From Pezicula radicicola (lineage: Eukaryota; Ascomycota; Leotiomycetes; Helotiales; Dermateaceae): DNA of 64,000 nt. The notes beneath the pieces were generated by a model. It was not told the DNA's origin, ran no database searches, and worked only from the letters and a program-made list of their open reading frames with translations. Positions within the stretch are counted from its first letter, which is position 1. The number at the start of each line of letters is the position of its first letter. The position numbers and the translations under genes are program-made. This document shows positions 57,925 to 64,000 of this stretch, piece by piece. Location: the NCBI GenBank assembly GCA_003008705.1, contig PDUO01000008.1, forward strand, positions 1,302,001-1,366,000, written 5' to 3'.

Positions 57925-60227
57925 CTAAAAATTCTGCCCAGAAAGTAAACGTTCCCATTGCATCCATTCGTTTGGCTCTAAATCATAAGACAATAGATTA
58001 GAGAAATCACACGACTCAAGAGGTTCCAGATCAGCGATCAGGTTCCCATCTTGTCTTGGAGATTGAACCCCGCCGAGGCCGGTCGAATTTCCAATAGCTC
58101 TTCCTTGATCTGACGGGCCGGATAAAGACTCTGCTAACGGTCTTCGACAGCGACGAATTGTAGTGATATATTCAGGCGTTGGCGATTCCGGCAGCCCCTC
58201 TACCTTCCTTGCAGCGGCACAGTCGTCCCAAACTCGCAGAGCCCAGTTCCCTAGTGCAGCATACAGAGGCTCAGTGACCTCTGCAAAAATCTTAGGGTAA
58301 TTCGAAAACACACCATCAATCACCGTCCATGCGCGATCTACTCCTGGTCCCATCTTGCGCTGGCGAACTTCAATAAGCACGCAAAGAACCACGTCCCAGA
58401 GGTAGCTCGTGCTGAGTTGCCACATAAATTTGGTTAAGCTTTGATTGCCGAGCATCAAACTTGCGTATTCCAATATCTTCATTCCACTCTCAAAGATTAT
58501 GTCTCGTGATCTTTGAGGAACTTTGACGCCGATGTTGGCGAACTGACGTGGGTTGTGGGCAAATAGCTTCATCTTGCATACTGACGACCTAACGAAAACG
58601 GACGAAAAATGATGGAGAGAATTTGAGGGATCATGATATCGGAGATATTTTCTTTCCAAAACGTCCTTCATCTGATTTATCATGTCATCCTTTTCGGCCA
58701 GTGTGATACTAGAATCGGTGAGATTGTCCCATTTAATTTCATGTGAAGCGTTCGGCATGACCTTGCTCAGGAAATCCATGAAGTCACATCTTACTAAACA
58801 CAGCACAATGGACGTGATACCTGTGCGCTCTGGTGGCATGCTGGTCATGTCAGGGCTAAGGTCTTCGTCTTCGACATTTAAAGGCACCTTAGTATCGCTG
58901 AGAAAAAGGTCCATAGACGGCTTTGTGCCCGAGAAATCGGATACACGGCAGTCAAGATGGACAATGTGCCACCAAAGCCGCCTCCGCATTTCTGTTTCGA
59001 ACGGAGAAAGATCAAGAAATGTACCATCCCGGTGAAGGCCCATTCTACGCGCAAGACGCACAGCAATCCCTGATAAGATGAACAGAGAATCGCTTCGGTA
59101 ATAGCTTCTCATGCCCATCTACTGTCGTTAGCCAAGTCCCTTAATCAAGCATGAGCGGTGCGGCTCACAAGGAATAAGGTATATGCTTGAAGAGTCATTA
59201 GACTAGATGTTTTGAGAAAATCCGCATTGACCAGCGCCTGGCGAGCTGCAATTTTATATCGCTTAGTTATGATCGCTTTCTGTTCTCCTAGTAGGGAATG
59301 ACATTGATTGTCATCTAAAGAGATAATTGTAACGAAATAGAATGCGAATATAACTGCTTCTAGACTTTTTGATATGTTGTGAGGATTTTGAAGGTCGGTT
59401 GTTAACGTGGACCAGAATGTGGGAACGTGTAAGAGTTTCATCAAAGGATCGACTCTATCGATATATATATCCAACATCTTTTGCAAAACATGGTAGGGAT
59501 GGTGGAGGCCTGCGAGGTTTGTTGTCTTGGAGAAGGTGTTTAGCACAAGGCCACTCTCCTCAAGAGAATCTTCAAGAGAATTGACAAAGAGGTCGGATCC
59601 CGGGACAGTTGACCCATCCGCGCTCTTAGAAATGCCGTCTTCCTCGGGATTATGAAACTATCAATCGTCAGGAGAGGAGACATTCAGCAATGATCGAGGA
59701 AAGCGTGACAAATTTACCTCGTCTCCTAAGTTAGACCAGAGACCACTATGAGAGTTCAGTCAACTTCCATCACAAATTTTGGGACAGGAACAGACATACT
59801 TATCAAAATATCTTGACGACCCATTTTTAGTTACGAGCCTTGTTTTGGCTTCATCAAGCGCAAAGGGGTTGCCGTTGCTCTTTATGTGAGACTTAGCACC
59901 TTCAGCCATCTCAACGTCAGGCTCAGACACCGTTTCCACATCCGAGGTGTTATCATTGTCAGACGGTTCAATCTCTGCTCCATATGATTTTAACATGAGC
60001 TCATATCGTCTCAATTTAGCATGGAGGCCCTCCTTGGGTGCTTTCCTCCTCTTTGGCTTGCCGCGCATGGGAGGAATAAAGCTGCATTGCCTCGCTCCCC
60101 TTATGCAGTTGGTGCATGGGTTGCGCCGGTCACACTTGACCTTACGTTGGCGACATGTCAAACAAGAGAAGCTTTTTAGGTCAGCATCCGATTGAACTCG
60201 CTCGGCTTGCGCAGGTTGACGAAGCAT
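57925..60227 (-). CDS. Zn2Cys6 fungal-specific transcription factor
   Basis: Four exons (59800-60227, 59718-59745, 59169-59657, 57925-59118) give 712 residues; exon 2 is only 28 bases. The DNA-binding domain near residue 24 is SCLTCRQRKVKCDRRNPCTN followed by CIRGARQC, the full C6 binuclear cluster. A basic stretch (GKPKRRKAPKEGLHAKLRRY) follows as linker and coiled coil. The fungal_trans domain is clear: MLDIYIDRVDPLMKLLHVPT, then ILSGIAVRLARRMGLHRDGT and FETEMRRRLWWHIVHLDCRV. The gene is divergent from an efflux transporter 450 bases away, so it is a good candidate regulator of that neighbour. No defect is seen. Effector and targets are unknown. Confidence 0.9.
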
Positions 60228-60676
60228 AGCTGAATTTCTGGCTTTTCGGTGTTGAATGAAGGAAAGAAGAGTATGGGCCCGAGAATACTGGCAAAGTGTA
60301 AGCACGAACGTAGACCGTTCTCGCTATTGGATTGACGTGTGTGAGTACCGTATTCGATGATTGGTTTAGGCGTATTAAAAGAGTGTGACTTTAGCAGAAT
60401 ACGTATTAAATTACGTGAAAATAGCTGACTCAGGCAACACTCGGGGCCCGGGTGTAAGAAATCATTTTTTGAGCACCGAGAAGCGACAGCGAGTGTATGG
60501 ATGCGCTCGTTGGCTCGCTGGCTCGCTTTGGAAAATAGAAAAATAGCCCCTTACAACACCGAGCACCACTTGCAATTTACTTATATATATATACACCAAG
60601 TCACAAACACTGGAGGCAAAATGTTAATTCTTCCTTCATCAGTCTGTACAAAAATACTTGCCTTGTGCTTAAAAAA
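60228..60676. promoter_or_regulatory. Shared divergent promoter of regulator and transporter
   Basis: The two start codons are 450 bases apart, facing away from each other, so their promoters share this stretch. It holds an AT repeat (TTATATATATATAC near 60582-60595) and a GCTCGTTGGCTCGCTGGCTCGC repeat near 60508-60530. Inverted or direct CGG-type half-sites, which Zn2Cys6 factors bind, could lie here, but none is strong enough to name. Confidence 0.5.
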
Positions 60677-62395
60677 ATGTCTTTCTCACCCTCACGTAAC
60701 AGTCAAAAGTCCTCCAAGGATGTCTCTCAGCCAGAGAAGAAGCCAGAAGTCGATGGGGAATACCCTAGCAATCAGAAGCGAATTGTTGTTATGGCAGCAG
60801 TGTACTTGGGTATTTTCTTAACAACCTTGGTATTATTTTCTCCCACTGCAAAAAGCAAGTCAGTTTCCAGATTGGATTACTAACTATAGCTGCAGGACCA
60901 AAACATTATATCGACAGCAATCCCTCGAATCACTGACGAGTTTCACTCTCTGGATGACATTGGGTGGTATGGCAGTGCATATCTGCTTACTATGTGCAGT
61001 TTCCAGCTGCTCATGGGCAAAGTCTACAAATTCTACGCGGCCAAGCCCATTTTCATCGTCGGAATTACGCTCTTTGAGGTTGGTTCAGCTGTCTGTGGTG
61101 CGGCCCCAAGTTCAAAGGCTTTCATTGTTGGTCGTGCCATTGCTGGACTAGGCGCTTCGGGACTGTTTTCAGGCGCAATGGTGATCATGTTCCATACAGT
61201 TCCCTTGCAACAGCGGCCAATATACCAGGGCCTTGGTGGCGCCGTCTTTGCGATTGCCTCTGTTGTCGGTCCATTACTTGGAGGAACCTTTACCGATAAA
61301 GTCAGCTGGAGATGGTGCTTCTACATCAACCTTCCCGTGGGTGCAGTGACAATCATCATTGTCATTCTCATTCTGCACCTCCCAAACCAGAAGCTTGACG
61401 AAAAAGCCGCTGGCTGGGTCGCGAGACTGAAGCAACTGGATCCAATTGGCAACCTCGTCTTCTTTCCAGGAGTGATTTGCCTAATATTGGCTCTTCAATT
61501 GGGTGGAACTCAGTATTCTTGGAAGAACGCTCGCATCATAGTTCTTTTCGTGCTTTGTGGCGTTCTCTGCCTAGGCTTTGTCGGCATCCAGATTTGGAAG
61601 AACGAGACCGCAACAGTTCCTCCACGTCTTGTGAAGAACCGTAGCATTGCAGCAACTATGTGGTTTAGTTTTTTTCACGGTTCTAGTATGATGGTCGTCC
61701 TTTATTATCTTCCCATATGGTTCCAAGCCATCAAAGGGGTTGATGCCGTTAAGTCTGGAATTATGCTGCTCCCGATGATCCTCTCGACCGTTGTTGCTTC
61801 TCTTTCCTCTGGAATTCTCATCTCGAAACTCGGATACTACACTCCATTCTTCATTTTTAGCTCAATAGTTATGAGCATCGGAGCTGGCCTCCTAACGACA
61901 TTTACTTCAACCACTGGCCACGCCAAATGGATTGGCTACCAGGTCCTGTTTGGCATTGGTGTCGGCGCTGGCATGCAGCAGCCATTGAATGTTGTGCAGA
62001 CTATTCTTGACAGATCAGACATTGCGACAGGATCCGCAGTTATGATGTTTATGCGTTTCCTCGGCTCTGCTGTGTTCTTACCTGTTGCCCAAAACGTGTT
62101 CCTCGCCCGGCTTGTCGCGAAATTGAACAACCTTCCCAACATCAATCCTCAGGCGATCACGGATGGCGGTGCCACTGAACTGAGACAACTAGCTACTGGC
62201 GATGACCTAAATACGCTTCTGTCTGACTACAATTCGGCTGTAGTAGACGTATTCTATATTGCGGTAGCTTTGAGTGCTATTACCATCATTGGGAGTATAC
62301 TTGTGGAATGGCGCAGCTTGAAAGCCCGCGCTGCTGAGCAGGCTAGTAACACTGTGAAATCCAAGGAATCTACAGGAACTGAAGAATCTGTTTAA
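60677..62395 (+). CDS. MFS efflux transporter, DHA2-like (14 helices)
   Basis: Two exons (60677-60829, 60896-62395) give 550 residues. The intron has GTATTA, ACTAAC and TGCAG. The start ATG at 60677 follows an A-run. The N-terminal 35 residues are polar. Exon 1 ends in helix 1 (IVVMAAVYLGIFLTTL) and exon 2 opens with DQNIISTAIPRITDEF, the drug:H+ antiporter motif after helix 1. Other signatures are WYGSAYLLTMCSFQLLMGKV, the loop 2-3 region, GRAIAGLGASGLFSGAMVIM, GPLLGGTFTDKVSWRWCFYI (antiporter motif C) and NLPVG. The family exports toxins, drugs or secondary metabolites across the plasma membrane. Its divergent partner is a Zn2Cys6 regulator. Confidence 0.93.
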
Positions 62396-62627
62396 GGCGA
62401 TTCTGGCACATCCCTTTAGCACCTCAAACCAAGAAGCTGTATTAGAGACATGTAAGACTAGATTCACACCTCAATTAAAATTGCAACGTTATTTGCAATG
62501 GCGATACTTAATTGTGGTTCAATCGTTAACTACCACAAGTAGTTTCTGAATGTATGTTTATTATTCTAAGTCTCCCCTCCATTCCAATGTTTTCTTATGC
62601 TATTCGCTACTAAGCGACGTTGTGTTA
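62396..62627. other. Spacer between converging genes
   Basis: This short 3' spacer between the transporter gene and the oxidase relic holds nothing else recognisable. Confidence 0.4.
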
Positions 62628-64000
62628 TCAAAAAGTGATTACATTCGCTGGAACTGGTTGACCAAGTTTCATGTCGTCCATAATTTTCTGTGGTGCGCAT
62701 CCTAGACGAACCTGCCTCTCAACGTCTTCTGGTTTTAATTCTTCTACAGTACCGTATTCCTTTCTCATCTTCTCAAGCTCTGTTTTCTTATCGAATCTGG
62801 TCAAGATCTGCTCTATCCCCCTGATAGCAGAGTCCAAAGCACCAACAATTCAGGCATGATTTGCTGATGCATGCTCATCGATAATCATAAAACGGTTATC
62901 AGTAGCAGGTCTCAGAAGGTAAGGTATTAACGTACTGAATTGACCAGGCGAAAAAATAGCAAATGCTCTAGCTGCATGGGGATCTTTGGACTAATCATAG
63001 GCTTAGGGAAGCAAGTTAGCCTTATAATGATACTGGTTTATTTTCTTGAGGCGGTTTATGTTTACAAAATGGGTGTCATGAAGACTTGTGATCTCTTTTA
63101 GATTATCTTGAAATCTCTTTTCGTAATCATCATCTTTGCCATCGACTTTATTGACAGTGTGAAGACGAGCAAGATTGTACATCATTAATCTCACTAAGTC
63201 GTCTTCGTTTTTTGGTGAGTCTCTTGAGATATGTGACGCAACACTCTCTGAATCTTGACCCCACTATCTAAGTTAGCTGTGTAGCTTTAGAAGTATTGAG
63301 ATGGGTGGTTTACCGTATAAAACGCAAATAGAACTTCTGGTTCATCTATTTTGTCATCGATGTTGTAGGATGGATAAACACTATTTGTTGTTGAGTAAGG
63401 AGATTCTGACGTTGAAAACTGTCTGGAACTTAGCAAAACTCGCAATGGCATATCTGTCTTAGCAACGCCACCAAGATTGATGTTATATTTTTCCTCTTTC
63501 CACCACATGCTTTTGAACCTAATGCCAACCTTGGTGGAACTGTCGTAACGCAAGCCGCGAATAGCCGTCTTCATGCCATAAGGTAGCGCAAGATTAGTGA
63601 GATCGACTTTTTGCAAAGCGCCCAAAGTTGTGGTGTTGATTACGGCGGAATATCTATCGGTTTTAGTTGTATAGCTTGTAACCTTTTTAGGATTTACTTC
63701 ATCTACACACTCCCTAATGTCGTATGTTCCATAGGATGAGTTTTTCCAATCAATGCTTCTCGAATTGAGACTTTTGTGGCCTAGCGCTTTTTCTTGATTT
63801 TCGAATATGGAATCCTCCTAACCATCCGTTTAATTAATTGCCTAGTCCCACCTAGAATGCAGTACCAATAAGTAGGGGACTTTTCGGTCTCCTCTGGACT
63901 GTTGTACGAAAACGCAAGGGATTCGAGTACATTCTCAGTGAACGCTTCGTTAAACCATCCAGAAAAACTATCGTCATAATTAGCAAGACCGGCCGAGATG
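62628..64000 (-). pseudogene. L-amino-acid oxidase-like flavoprotein, inactivated; cut by window edge
   Basis: Joined frames match the C-terminal half of fungal FAD-dependent L-amino-acid oxidases (flavin amine oxidoreductase family), enzymes that make 2-oxo acids, ammonia and hydrogen peroxide. Recognisable parts are NTTTLGALQKVDLTNLALPY, STKVGIRFKSMWW, FAFYTWGQDSES (across an intron at about 63255-63314), SPGQFSTLIPYLLRPATDNR and GALDSAIRGIEQILTRFDKK. The reading frame is broken by TAA at 63003-63005, TAG at 62991-62993 and TGA at 62850-62852. The last two fall where the family has Trp (AYDW, HAW). A frame change near 63830 adds to the damage. Trp-to-stop changes are G-to-A on the coding strand, as RIP would cause. 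The N-terminal FAD-binding part lies outside the window. Confidence 0.75.

Noticed and set aside
57707..57928. Histidine-rich 73-codon frame
   Set aside because: The His run comes from a CAT/CAC microsatellite, the start is not ATG and the rest has no coding look.

Overview
The window is nuclear DNA of a filamentous ascomycete (Pezizomycotina). The evidence is many short introns (about 45 to 70 bases) with GTAAGT/GTATGT-like donors, CTAAC/CTAAT branch points and CAG/TAG acceptors, plus families such as Zn2Cys6 regulators, DUF3431 proteins, an EST1-like/C2H2 protein, a fungal STAND-type N-terminal domain and a UncA-type kinesin-3 with a PH tail. A Leotiomycete is possible, but that is a guess. 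Gene models below were built by joining open frames at splice sites that keep the phase; where I could sum the exon lengths the total is a multiple of three.

Layout. 1-4 kb: a DUF3431 membrane protein and a four-exon F-box/zinc-finger protein. 4.6-12.3 kb: three minus-strand housekeeping genes, namely the CDC50/LEM3 flippase subunit, a Sae2/Ctp1/CtIP DNA-end-resection factor and a seven-knuckle Gis2/CNBP-like protein. 14.4-19.3 kb: kinesin-3. 20-26.5 kb: a nucleoside-deaminase-family enzyme, two uncharacterised small proteins, a broken STAND-type N-terminal-domain gene and an acidic disordered protein. 28-33.7 kb: an LRR-like protein and a coiled-coil protein. 35-41.3 kb: ribosomal proteins eL30 and uL16 flanking an RS-rich repeat protein, with a small assembly gap at 37060. 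42.4-45.7 kb: a hidden two-exon small gene and a large disordered protein. 46.5-57 kb: an ankyrin protein with an NLR-type N-terminus, a sugar transporter and the EST1-like/C2H2 protein. 58-64 kb: a Zn2Cys6 regulator divergent from a DHA-type efflux transporter, then an inactivated L-amino-acid-oxidase-like gene running off the right edge.

The left two thirds are mostly core cell biology (lipid flipping, DNA-end processing, translation, vesicle transport). The accessory flavour is concentrated at 23-31 kb and 57-64 kb, where AT-rich spacers, broken genes and the regulator/transporter pair occur. The two Trp-to-stop changes in the oxidase relic are G:C to A:T transitions, as repeat-induced point mutation (RIP) would leave. 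I found no CRISPR array, complete transposon, tRNA or rRNA. I cannot claim a proven new system. The most testable oddities are the stop-free 51-base intron splitting a C2H2 finger, the regulator/transporter/oxidase-relic cluster, the recently duplicated RS-rich gene and the structured intron of eL30.
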